Assembly: GCF_021730305.1 (NCBI RefSeq)
Contig: NZ_CP032674.1
Span: forward strand, 3,705,001-3,769,000
DNA from: Xanthobacter sp. YC-JY1
GTDB taxonomy: Bacteria > Pseudomonadota > Alphaproteobacteria > Rhizobiales > Xanthobacteraceae
DNA: 64,000 nucleotides
Reading direction: 5' to 3'
Shown here: positions 52,203-60,663 of the stretch, piece after piece
How the letters are laid out: the number at the start of each line of letters is the position of its first letter
Position numbering within the stretch: the stretch's first letter is position 1
Notes under the pieces: model-generated
Database searches by the model: none
Told to the model about the DNA's origin: nothing
What the model saw: only the letters and a program-made list of their open reading frames with translations
Program-made: the position numbers and the translations under genes

Positions 52203-52358
52203 ATGGCCACCGCCAAAAATACCATCTGTCTCTGGTTTGATAATGATCTTGAGGTGGGAGCCCGACTTTATGCCGAGATGTTTCCGGACAGCTCCATCAG
52301 TGCCATTCAGCATGTGTCCTTTGCCCGCCCACCCGGCAAAGCCGGAGCGCGCCGATAG
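52203..52358 (+). pseudogene. PhnB-like VOC protein, N-terminal fragment
   Basis: MATAKNTICLWFDNDLEVGA, then RLYAEMFPDSSISAIQHV, is the beginning of a PhnB/3-demethylubiquinone-type vicinal-oxygen-chelate protein. It ends in a stop after 51 codons, where the family normally has about 140-160. The truncation just before the Gabija genes marks another insertion or deletion edge. Confidence 0.62.
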
Positions 52359-52478
52359 TGGATTCACCGTCGCCGGTACCCCTATCTCGGTAAGCCGCCA
52401 TCGAGGCGGCTTACCGCAGCCAAGCATCTAAATCGGATCTAATAGTGACACCCTGGACACGGGCTTTGGGGCTGTTCC

Positions 52479-54209
52479 ATGCGCATCGTCCTTCTAGAGA
52501 TAAAGAATTTCCGTGGCATTAAATGCCTCATTTGGTCCCCATCGCCAGGCATGAATTGCCTAATCGGCCCTGGAGATTCCACTAAAACGACGATCCTCGA
52601 TGCGATTGAGCTTTGCCTCAACCCGCGTTCCTACATTCTCGCAGACGATTGTGATTTCTTTGATCTCAAGGTCGAGGAGCCAATCCGGATCACTGTCACG
52701 CTGGCGGGTCTTCCATCCCACTTTAAGGCCGAGGACCGATACGGCCTGCATCTTCGCGGCTGGAACCAGTCGGAGGGCAAGGTCGTAGACGAGCCGGGAG
52801 CAGGGCTGGAAGAGGCTTTGTCTATCTCAGTCGTTATCGATCGGTCGCTCGAGGCGCGATGGTCCATCCACAATAATCGCATCGAGGCCTCGGAAGCTGA
52901 TCCGCCGACTGTTCGGTTCAAGGACGCCAAGCAGATGGCTACTAATCGCCTTGGGCCGTTTGCCGAACGACATCTCGGCTGGGGCCGAGCCTCGGTGCTC
53001 ACGCGGATTGGAGAAGCCGGCGAAGGTTACAGCCTTCAACTCGCGGAGGCCGGCCGCGCCGCCCGCAGCGCATTTAAAGCTGGCGACCAAGGCGTATTCA
53101 AGAAGGCCGTCGACCGGGCCGAAGAGCTGAGCAAAATCTTAGCCGTACCCATCCGCGGCAAGTTTACGGCTGAACTCGACGTCCAAGGCGTCAGCATCAC
53201 CTCAGGCGGCATCTCCCTTCACGGCGGCGACCTCCCGCTGCGCAGACTTGGAACAGGCTCTGCCCGCCTTCTTGTCTCAGCACTCCAGCATGACGCCGGA
53301 CCGCCACACGTCGCCATCATCGATGAGATTGAGCACGGCCTGGAGCCGCATCGTATCGCTCGCCTCATCAAATATCTGAAGGTTCCAAAGGCTGGCGCAG
53401 GCGCTGCCCTGCCACAGATTTTTGCTACCACCCACTCACCGGTTGTGGTCCGGGAGCTGATGGCCGCGGATATCTTCGCCGTCCGCTCCAAGGCCGGCAT
53501 CACGACCGTCGCATCCGTCTCGGCAACTGCGAAGGATCCCGAGACCGCCCAGCGTCATTTGCGCGGAACGCCGGAGGCATTTCTGTCCCGCAAGGTGATT
53601 GTCGGCGAAGGCAGAACCGAGCAAGGGTTGGCGCGAGGCCTCGATGACTGGTGGCAGGCGTCGGGAAGGGATTCCTTCGCGCTTCAAGGCGTCGTCGCCA
53701 TCGATGGCGGCGGTAAGGACAAGGCGCCGCTGATCGCCGAGCATCTTCGCGATCTCGGATATGAGGTCTGGCTGCTCCTCGATTCCGACGAGCCTCCGAA
53801 CGAGGTAGCCCTGAAACGGGCGACCGCGAAAGGCGCGGTCGTCCATCAATGGCCAGGCGGTTACTCCACTGAGGAGCGGCTGTTTCTCGATCTCCCGTGG
53901 TCCGCGGTTCGATCCATGATCATGCTCGCCGTCGAGTTTCTCGGCCAAGATAGCGTCATGGCCGTAATGGATAATGCCCTTGCCAAGGCCAGCCTCCCCA
54001 CGGCCACTGCTGCGAAATTAGGTGAGGATCGGGACACGGAAGGTGTCCGGCGCGTGCTTGGTAAGGTCGCGAAGGACAAAAGCTGGTTCAAGGACATCAC
54101 GCGCGGCGAACGGCTGGCCGAGATCATCGGCCCTTGTCTCCACACCATCTCAGAGAAGGCTACTGCAACCGGTTTCGACGCCATGCGGAGATGGGTCGAT
54201 GGCCAATGA
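52479..54209 (+). CDS. gajA: Gabija GajA, OLD-family ATPase with TOPRIM nuclease domain
   Basis: The 576-residue protein has the usual GajA length. An N-terminal ABC-like ATPase starts MRIVLLEIKNFRGIKCLIWS. Its Walker A reads IGPGDSTKTTILDAIELCL, with Thr in place of the usual Gly before Lys, and its Walker B VAIIDEIEHGLEPHRIARLI and FATTHSPVVVREL follow. The C-terminal TOPRIM domain carries the catalytic Glu in KVIVGEGRTEQGLARGL and the Asp pair in VWLLLDSDEPPN. GajA cuts DNA when nucleotide pools fall during infection. The gajB start lies inside its last codons. Confidence 0.85.
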   Translation: MRIVLLEIKNFRGIKCLIWSPSPGMNCLIGPGDSTKTTILDAIELCLNPRSYILADDCDFFDLKVEEPIRITVTLAGLPSHFKAEDRYGLHLRGWNQSEGKVVDEPGAGLEEALSISVVIDRSLEARWSIHNNRIEASEADPPTVRFKDAKQMATNRLGPFAERHLGWGRASVLTRIGEAGEGYSLQLAEAGRAARSAFKAGDQGVFKKAVDRAEELSKILAVPIRGKFTAELDVQGVSITSGGISLHGGDLPLRRLGTGSARLLVSALQHDAGPPHVAIIDEIEHGLEPHRIARLIKYLKVPKAGAGAALPQIFATTHSPVVVRELMAADIFAVRSKAGITTVASVSATAKDPETAQRHLRGTPEAFLSRKVIVGEGRTEQGLARGLDDWWQASGRDSFALQGVVAIDGGGKDKAPLIAEHLRDLGYEVWLLLDSDEPPNEVALKRATAKGAVVHQWPGGYSTEERLFLDLPWSAVRSMIMLAVEFLGQDSVMAVMDNALAKASLPTATAAKLGEDRDTEGVRRVLGKVAKDKSWFKDITRGERLAEIIGPCLHTISEKATATGFDAMRRWVDGQ

Positions 54210-55662
54210 CGAGAAAATCGCACGACTTGCCGCGTCCGTTCGTCGGGGCAGTATCGTGGCTGCTGCGGGCTGCGGCAAGACAGAGCAGATCGCACGCGCC
54301 GTTGGCATCTCGACGCAAAGACGGCTGATCCTGACCCATACACATGCGGGTGTCGATGCGCTGACCCGCCGTCTGAAGAAGCTCCGCATTTCTGCCGACA
54401 AGTACCGTATCGACACGATCGCAGGGTGGTGCCTGCGGTTCGCAGCGGCTTTTCCGCGGCGCTCCGGCATCGTCGCGACCGTTCCGACTACGCCAGCCGA
54501 CTGGGACGCCATCTATCTCGCCGGCGCAAGGCTCCTCGACAGCGGTGCTGTCGACGGCGTGCTGCTCGTCTCCTATGGCGGATGCTTTGTCGACGAGTAC
54601 CAGGATTGCACCCTCCAACAGCACCAGGTGATCAGCCGCCTCGCCAATCTCCTTCCCACCTGCGTCTTCGGCGATCCGCTACAGGCGATATTCGATTTCA
54701 GAGACCAGCACCCCGTCGACTGGGACAGCGACGTCTTCCCGACGTTCGTCCGGTCGGCCGAGCTCTCAACGCCGTGGCGTTGGAAGAATGCTAGAAACGG
54801 GGAATTGGCGGACTGGCTCGGCGATGTTCGCGTCGCCCTTGAGCAAAACAAGCCGATCGACCTGACGTCCCGACCCCGATGCGTCGCATGGACTGAGCTT
54901 CCAGTCGATGCTTCCCGCCACCAGGCCACTATCGTCGGTCAATGTCTCGAGGCCATGAGCGAAAACGACCTGGGCAATCTGGTCGTCATCGGCGACAGCA
55001 CCAGCGAGAATCGACGATCGGCCTTGGCACAGAAACTTGCCAAGCAAGGCTTCGCAAATATCGAGGCTATCGGCTGTAAGACCCTGCATTCCGCAGCGAG
55101 GGCAATCGACAAGGCGAAGGGTTTGGGCCGTCTCAAGGCGCTGTTGGATTTCGCGTCGAAGTGTATGACGGGCGCCGACAAGGCCGCACTCGAGAAGGCG
55201 ATCGATGCGCGGCAACAAGGCCGCCGCTTGGGTCAAGCCAAATTCGGCAACCTTCTCCCCCTGGCGGATGCAGTTATCGAAGATGGCGGCGACCTAGCGA
55301 TGCTTGCACTTCTCCAGGCCATGCGCGACCGGCCCGGCGTCTACCTCTATCGGCGTGAAATGTTTTTCGCCATGAGATCGGCGTTACAGATCAAGGCGGT
55401 CAACGGGCTTCCCACTCTCAGCACGTCTATCTGGGAGGTCCAGAATCGGATCCGTCACTCCGGCCGACACCTGGGCGAGCGGAGCATCGGCAGCACGCTT
55501 CTCGTCAAAGGCCTGGAGTTCGATCGCGCGATTGTTGTGGCGACCAACACCATGACCGGCAAAGACTGGTACGTTGCGCTCACAAGAGCGACAATGAGGC
55601 TCCGCATCATCTCGATGGACGAGCACCTCTCTCTGGCTAGAACATCGACCGCAATCTCATAA
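54199..55662 (+). CDS. gajB: Gabija GajB, UvrD-like helicase
   Basis: Starting at MANDEKIARLAASVRRGSIV (54199) the product has 487 residues. It has Walker A VAAAGCGKTEQIARAVG, motif Ia LTHTHAGVDALTRRLKK, motif II CFVDEYQDCTLQQHQVI, motif III FGDPLQAIFDF and the C-terminal WYVALTRATMRLRII segment of superfamily 1 UvrD helicases. Size and the partner ATPase-TOPRIM gene identify the Gabija pair. The 11-nt overlap with gajA suggests translational coupling. Confidence 0.85.
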   Translation: MANDEKIARLAASVRRGSIVAAAGCGKTEQIARAVGISTQRRLILTHTHAGVDALTRRLKKLRISADKYRIDTIAGWCLRFAAAFPRRSGIVATVPTTPADWDAIYLAGARLLDSGAVDGVLLVSYGGCFVDEYQDCTLQQHQVISRLANLLPTCVFGDPLQAIFDFRDQHPVDWDSDVFPTFVRSAELSTPWRWKNARNGELADWLGDVRVALEQNKPIDLTSRPRCVAWTELPVDASRHQATIVGQCLEAMSENDLGNLVVIGDSTSENRRSALAQKLAKQGFANIEAIGCKTLHSAARAIDKAKGLGRLKALLDFASKCMTGADKAALEKAIDARQQGRRLGQAKFGNLLPLADAVIEDGGDLAMLALLQAMRDRPGVYLYRREMFFAMRSALQIKAVNGLPTLSTSIWEVQNRIRHSGRHLGERSIGSTLLVKGLEFDRAIVVATNTMTGKDWYVALTRATMRLRIISMDEHLSLARTSTAIS

Positions 55663-55902
55663 CACAGACCTGTTGCGCCGACGGTATTGTGTGGCTAACG
55701 AGGTGAGGTGCTCCAAGCTAAGTGCGGGGTTGGCTGGCCTCGATTGGAGCCCAAATCTCTGTATCGACCACATTCGCGTTGATTTCTGCGTGGGGCCATA
55801 TGAGCTGCCGCCGGTCCCGCGCCGGGTTGAACAGCGTGTGGGGACGCAAAGGGGTAAATGCCCATCGTTCTTGAAGCCCTTTGGACCGTGAATGTATCGG
55901 CT

Positions 55903-56556
55903 TCATTCTCGAGGCACATAATCGCCGTCCGGATAGGGGAGACGGCGGACGATTTCCCTTAGCAGAGCGAGATATCTTCGGACCGAGTTCTTGAACTCGG
56001 CCGCGTCCCCTATCGGCCGGTCCTTGAACGCATGGATGGCGTTCCGCCGCTGCTGGACCAGTTCCATAAGGGTGAGGTGGTCGGTCTCCAAAATCTGTCT
56101 AGCCGCACAGTACTTGCGTAATGGCTCGAGCGTCAGGCCATCTGGACTATGCGCCACCCCCTTTTTATGGTCGTATGCATTCGCTGATTTTAGATTGTTA
56201 ATGTCAATTTTGTAGTTCTCGTAGTAGACTGAAAGCAGCAATTTCACTGAACCCTCAAGCAGACTCCCCAAGTTCGCCCATGCGAGGATCAGCTCCGCGG
56301 GAGTGAGCGTGGAGCTCTTCACCCAGATCCGCAGAGTTGAGGACAGAGATACTTGCCAATCCAGACGGGACTTCCCGAGAAGTCCGGCCGCGTCCGTTGG
56401 AGCCCAGCCGTCGCTTTTCGACCAGAAAGCGGCGAGCTGTGTGTTCAGCGTTTCTATCTTATCCACAACCTGCGCAATAGGGATCGATGAAACCGGCGTA
56501 GTCGACACGACGTTTCCGATTTGGATGATACTTGTTGAAGAGATGGTTCGTGCCAC
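55903..56556 (-). CDS. HEPN-like protein of unknown function
   Basis: I prefer the GTG at 56556 (VARTISSTSIIQIGNVVSTT) because a GGGGAG ribosome site lies just upstream, giving 217 residues; an in-frame GTG at 56595 is possible. The C-terminal half is helical and holds QQRRNAIHAFKDRPIG, an R-x4-H motif like that of HEPN ribonucleases or abortive-infection proteins. A hydrophobic stretch (LEGSVKLLLSVYYENY) precedes it. The gene converges on gajB. The function is unknown, but the context is defensive. Confidence 0.62.
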   Translation of the reverse strand: MARTISSTSIIQIGNVVSTTPVSSIPIAQVVDKIETLNTQLAAFWSKSDGWAPTDAAGLLGKSRLDWQVSLSSTLRIWVKSSTLTPAELILAWANLGSLLEGSVKLLLSVYYENYKIDINNLKSANAYDHKKGVAHSPDGLTLEPLRKYCAARQILETDHLTLMELVQQRRNAIHAFKDRPIGDAAEFKNSVRRYLALLREIVRRLPYPDGDYVPRE

Positions 56557-56822
56557 TTTCTTCTCCCCGATCCGCCGATTCCTGGTTCGCACCACGCCAT
56601 ATAACGATTTCGACAGCCGTTGAGCTTTGACCTAAAGGTGCCGGCGGCGGCCCATATAATGCGTGCGCCCTCTCCGATAAAGCCCGAGAGCCGCCCATGG
56701 CGTCAATCCTCTGAAAATGAAAGCGGAGTTATACACATCTATCACGACTTCGGTCGAACCCGAAATCGCTGTTGAAGTTTGAGACGGGGAAACATCCTGT
56801 TCCCCGCAATCGGGTGTGCATT

Positions 56823-58688
56823 TCAGCGGCGGGATTTTTTCGCAGGAAGATAGCCGGCGCACTTGTCGCGAGTGGCATCGTCGATGGTGAAATCGGCGGG
56901 CGACCGCCCGCCGAGCTCTGGGCGTGAACACCGCATCCATAGGTCAGCACACGCAGGGTCGATGTAGCGGTTGCGAGCGAGGGCCTCAAGCTCTCGGACG
57001 GCTTTTTGCTTGCGCTCGCGGGCTTGCTCTTCGATCCTGAGCTGGTCCGCTTTTCGTCCGAGAGCATGGATTACGTCGCGAAGCCCAGTTTCGCTCCGCG
57101 CGGACTCCAGGGGAGACTGGCCGTTCAGAGCGGCATCGCCGGTGCTCAGCCAGATTTCATGACCTTCACCTAGGTCCGCCGCCGCGAGCGTCCTGAGCCG
57201 GACCACCCGTGCTTCGGTATCGGCTTTCTCCTTCTCCCGTTTCTCCCGTTCTCTGTCTTCGGCCTCAAGGCGCTTCCTCTGCAGCGCGCGCGCAAGCTCC
57301 CCCTCACATGGGAGGCCAAGAAGCTCCAAGTCGGCACGAGGCGAAAAGCGGATCCGGGTGCGGATGTTGGACAGTTGATGGCAAAGCGCCGTCCATTCAG
57401 GATCGCTGCCGTGGATTGCGTCAACGACGGACTGTCCACGGCCCGATAGTTCGGCCAGGATCCATGCCTCGAACGAAAATTCGCGCGTTTCCTTGTCAGG
57501 CAGGCCAAGAAGCTGCTCTGACACGATGCCCCGAATTTCGGCCAGGCGTTTCCCAGGGCGCGCCCGCAACGCCTCCGCCTCGTGAATCCTCTGCCGCAAC
57601 AGACTGGACGCCTGCCAAATCTCTGAGGGCGCGGAGTGGACAAACCCGAGCCTCTCCAGTCGGCGAAGATAGCTCTCAACGGATTTTGCGGGAGAGGCGA
57701 ATGGCAAGCCCGCATCCTTTAGGGCTTTGGCAATGTCCTCGGAGACCGAGCGGAAGCGCGGGTCGATCCAGCTCCGCCTGACCAGGGCGGCGACGGCCGT
57801 TCGCGTTCTGAAGGGTTGGGATTTCGATTGCAGCAAGTCGAGGACAATTGCACCTTGCCACTCGGCGAGCGGGACCGTGAAACATCCGCTTCCGTCGACG
57901 GGGAGGTTGATCAGAGCATCCAAGCCGTCCTGTCGCAGGATAGCCTCGCATTCCCCACTACCCCCTTCGCGAGCCGGAAGGCGGTGCCGATAATTTCGAC
58001 GGTGCTCGTCGATGGACTTTTGCCGATCTTCGGCACGTTGGCGCGCCCTCTCCGACAAGCGGTCCCGGGCAGCGGGCTCGTGCGGATTGTGAAGCCAGAT
58101 CCTGGGAGCGTTGTAGAGGATGTCGTCGGCTAGCTCATCCAATGCTCGATCCCGGTAGGCGGACAGGTCGATCTCGATCGCCCCGACATTCATGGTCCGG
58201 ATTCGCGCGATTTTCACGTCATCGCAGGGGTGGGTGACTTTGAATTCAACGATGAGACGCCGATCCCGCAGCACCAGAACGACGTCCGGCACAATCGATC
58301 CATCCTTGGTTTCAAGAATGGCCTCGTCAAATGCGAGTCTCGTTGCCCGCACCACAACTTCGGTATCGTCTTGATGCGCAATGAGTAGCTCGGGAAGCGC
58401 AATCTCCAGTCGCTCGTCGAGGACCTGCTTCGCGAACTTGTGGAGGGCTGTTTCGCCCGCGGACGTACATGAAGCGCCGTAGCGATCAAAGTGATGCGCG
58501 AAGTGGTGTGCTTGCAGATCCCCCTGCTTTGCAACCATTCGCCGGTCGCAGCCGGGGCATCGGCATTGGCAGGCGAGTCCCGACGGCACTTCGTCGATAT
58601 GTCGAAGTGAACCGTCAGCGGCTTCCGCAACAAGAACACCGCCTTGCTCCGTACAATCGAAGAGCTGACCAAGCCGTATGCGTGCCAT
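56823..58688 (-). CDS. CoiA-like nuclease with ParS/MbcA-like C-terminal motifs
   Basis: From MARIRLGQLFDCTEQGGVLV the protein has 621 residues. Residues 35-75 contain the four-cysteine zinc-like segment CQCRCPGCDRRMVAKQGDLQ followed by AHHFAHH, as in competence protein CoiA. A PD-(D/E)xK nuclease strand follows (IVPDVVLVLRDRRLIVEFKV). A charged coiled region precedes two C-terminal segments, EIWLSTGDAALNGQSPLESA (about 511-530) and ADLWMRCSRPELGGRSPADF (about 571-590). Both resemble the toxin-binding motif of ParS/MbcA-type proteins. I know no named system with this architecture. It lies between two HEPN-like genes. Confidence 0.65.
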   Translation of the reverse strand: MARIRLGQLFDCTEQGGVLVAEAADGSLRHIDEVPSGLACQCRCPGCDRRMVAKQGDLQAHHFAHHFDRYGASCTSAGETALHKFAKQVLDERLEIALPELLIAHQDDTEVVVRATRLAFDEAILETKDGSIVPDVVLVLRDRRLIVEFKVTHPCDDVKIARIRTMNVGAIEIDLSAYRDRALDELADDILYNAPRIWLHNPHEPAARDRLSERARQRAEDRQKSIDEHRRNYRHRLPAREGGSGECEAILRQDGLDALINLPVDGSGCFTVPLAEWQGAIVLDLLQSKSQPFRTRTAVAALVRRSWIDPRFRSVSEDIAKALKDAGLPFASPAKSVESYLRRLERLGFVHSAPSEIWQASSLLRQRIHEAEALRARPGKRLAEIRGIVSEQLLGLPDKETREFSFEAWILAELSGRGQSVVDAIHGSDPEWTALCHQLSNIRTRIRFSPRADLELLGLPCEGELARALQRKRLEAEDREREKREKEKADTEARVVRLRTLAAADLGEGHEIWLSTGDAALNGQSPLESARSETGLRDVIHALGRKADQLRIEEQARERKQKAVRELEALARNRYIDPACADLWMRCSRPELGGRSPADFTIDDATRDKCAGYLPAKKSRR

Positions 58689-59033
58689 GCGTCCACCATT
58701 CGCTCGCGACAAGGCGCTGGAATGAGCCATGAACCGATTCGGTACGGGCTGCGAATTTCGGCTCCATCATGCCTAACGGCCGGCGTGGGTGGCGATCTCG
58801 AGCGTACTCAGCGGCTCGAAACCAACCTCAGCCATTCCCCAGGACTTCACCCCCGCGGCAACGCCGACTTTTTCAACAGAACCCGCCAAGAGCAGAAATT
58901 GGACCGTCATCGGATAGCTGACGTTCGACTTCGCGCCCCATAGTAGTCATTTTGGCAGTGGACTGGCGATCCCGAATCCTGCCATTTGTTCAGCATATTG
59001 ATAAGCGCAGCAATTGAGTGGATCTGAGCTGCA
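58689..59033. other. Intergenic DNA holding a stray IS end
   Basis: No gene is recognised. A 20-bp sequence at 58858-58877 is repeated at 60084-60103 and looks like the terminal repeat of an IS1182-type element. The rest has no clear feature other than the promoter region expected before the nuclease gene at 58688. Confidence 0.45.
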
Positions 59034-59735
59034 TCATTGGCCTCGGGAATTCGCCTTGGCGAGATTGACCAGCCCGCCGTCCAGTCGCCGGCAGAACGAC
59101 TTGATACGCGAGAGGTGAAGCCTGCATTGCTCGAACGTCAGCGCAATCGGGTCGCCGGCTGTGAACGGCAGGCTCGCGCCGCGTTCTACGGCGGTGTCAA
59201 GCATGCCTTGTGTCGCTCTGACATAGCCATGCGCGAAAGCGTTGCGCAGAATCGATGTCTGAATCAGCCCGGCCTTGCCGTCGATGATCCGCCAGTCCCG
59301 CCCAAGCTCCGCCAACAACTTGCCGCCCCAAGCCTCGACGCCGCCGGTCAGATGGATATCAAAGATGATCTGAACCTCGCCGTCGGTCGGGGCTCGGTAC
59401 AACAGTGCAAAGTCCTTGCTGTCGAGGATGTATCGGACGTACCGGCCGTGGGCGTCCATCAAGGAATAGGCCTTGATCAAGATAATTTCGAAAAACTGGC
59501 TGCGATCGCGAAGCGTCGCAAGATGTTCGTCGAGCGTGACCCGATACTTGGACTGCATAGTACGATCGCGCAATCGGACGCCATGCTCGGCGTCGAGCTC
59601 GGTCGCCTCCCAGCGCGCTAGCTCGCTATTAAAGGCGGTCTGACCGCTGAAGAGCAGGCGGCTCAGCCGCTGCCACTGCGGCCAGATCGGCGCGACTATC
59701 AGGTCGATGGGAGGTACATCATGATCGCTCATCAA
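59034..59735 (-). CDS. HEPN-like protein of unknown function
   Basis: The 233-residue protein begins MMSDHDVPPIDLIVAPIWPQ. Its last third has QTSILRNAFAHGYVRATQGM, an R-N-x3-H motif (Arg 164) of the HEPN ribonuclease type, followed by a helical C-terminus. The middle part (DRSQFFEIILIKAYSLMDAH) is also helical. It starts 5 bp from the edge of an IS1182-type remnant and may have lost its original promoter. Function unknown. Confidence 0.6.
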   Translation of the reverse strand: MMSDHDVPPIDLIVAPIWPQWQRLSRLLFSGQTAFNSELARWEATELDAEHGVRLRDRTMQSKYRVTLDEHLATLRDRSQFFEIILIKAYSLMDAHGRYVRYILDSKDFALLYRAPTDGEVQIIFDIHLTGGVEAWGGKLLAELGRDWRIIDGKAGLIQTSILRNAFAHGYVRATQGMLDTAVERGASLPFTAGDPIALTFEQCRLHLSRIKSFCRRLDGGLVNLAKANSRGQ

Positions 59736-59739
59736 GCGC

Positions 59740-60040
59740 TCATAGCCTAATTTGACCGATCCTGTCAGCGCATCGCGATAGTCGTAGGGGGAACGACAGC
59801 CGCCGCTCCGAGCGGATGCCGAAGCAATAGCCGATGAGCAGCATCCGGATCATCAGCTCCGGGTCGATCGAGGGGCGCCCGATCTCGCTGTAGAAAGGCT
59901 TGAGGCGTAGACGGATGCTGGAAAGGTCGACGAACCTGTCGATGGCCTGCACGAGGTGGCCGGCAGGGACATGACGCTCCAGGCTGAACTCGCAGAACAG
60001 TGCCTCCTGCGCCCCTGTCCGCTCGCCATCATCGGCTGTC
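59740..60040 (-). mobile_element. IS1182/IS5-type transposase N-terminal remnant
   Basis: The minus strand reads AQEALFCEFSLERHVPAGHL followed by VQAIDRFVDLSSIRLRLKPF, then YSEIGRPSIDPELMIRMLLI and GYCFGIRSERR, the conserved start of DUF772-type transposases. After RSERR the sequence becomes unrelated (LSFPLRLS), and the DDE catalytic part is absent. It is a truncated copy. Confidence 0.78.
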
Positions 60041-60068
60041 CTCCCTCAACGAGAATAACTGAATCAGG

Positions 60069-60080
60069 CCCCCCCCCCCC
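60069..60080. repeat. Homopolymeric C12 tract
   Basis: Twelve consecutive C residues lie 3 bp before the IS-end-like repeat at 60084. Such tracts are prone to slippage and may also be a sequencing weak point. No gene crosses it, so phase variation of a coding frame is not supported. Confidence 0.7.
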
Positions 60081-60114
60081 GCAGCAACGCCGACTTTTTC
60101 AACGGAATCGGCGC

Positions 60115-60660
60115 TCAGCCGAAACGGTAGCGCTTAGCGTGGCGGCCAAACAGCTTGGTGAGCGTCTCGTCAAATGGTACATAGACACCGTCATGGTCGG
60201 CGAGATTATGGCTGTGGTCCTTTCGGGCCAAAGGGCAGCGGGCGGCGGCCAGGTTGGAGGCGAAGTCGTGATAGTGGCGTGGTGACCCTGTGGTCGGGCA
60301 CAGTCACCCAGACCGAGCGGATCGCATTTACTTTGTGCGGTGATAGAAGATAATCGTCAGCACAGCCGCCAGCATGTGTCGGTGGGAGTGTTCCATGTCG
60401 TCGAAATGATGCTGGCCGAAGCGGATCGCCGCGTGGATACGGCCGGTGGCGGCAGCGTCTGTGCGAGCTCATCGATCAGATCGTTGAGGTCGGCAGCGTA
60501 GCTGTCGTCTTCCGTCTCGTAGCACTGGCTCGTAGCGTCCCACCAGAGCTCCCAGTTGGCGCGGACGTGGCTGAGGGGCCGCAGGATGTCGTAGTCCAGG
60601 CGGTCACTCCAGGCGAAGAAGGAGCGGATCGCGGCGGAATCGACGAGTGGTTTGGCTATA
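60115..60660 (-). pseudogene. Decayed hypothetical gene fragments
   Basis: Two coding-like pieces are visible on the minus strand. One ends at 60115 (HYHDFASNLAAARCPLARKD, then HSHNLADHDGVYVPFDETLT). The other starts near 60660 (AAIRSFFAWSDRLDYDILRP, LSHVRANWELWWDATSQCYE). It shifts frame after LNDLIDEL near 60470 and continues as AAIRFGQHHFDDMEHSHRHM to a stop at 60328. Neither has a recognisable family or a complete frame. They are remnants downstream of the LA2681-like gene. Confidence 0.4.
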
Positions 60661-60663
60661 GGC

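Larger units (their letters stand above)
58858..60103. repeat. Direct 20-bp repeats, IS-end-like
   Basis: GCAACGCCGACTTTTTCAAC occurs at 58858-58877 and 60084-60103 in the same orientation, each preceded by a C-rich stretch. The GAAAAAGTCGGC-type reverse complement is typical of IS1182/IS5-type termini. The second copy lies just upstream of a transposase N-terminal remnant on the minus strand. They bracket the HEPN-like gene at 59034. Confidence 0.65.

Noticed and set aside
60069-60080. Phase-variable poly-C switch
   Set aside because: No coding frame crosses the tract, so length change would not switch a gene.
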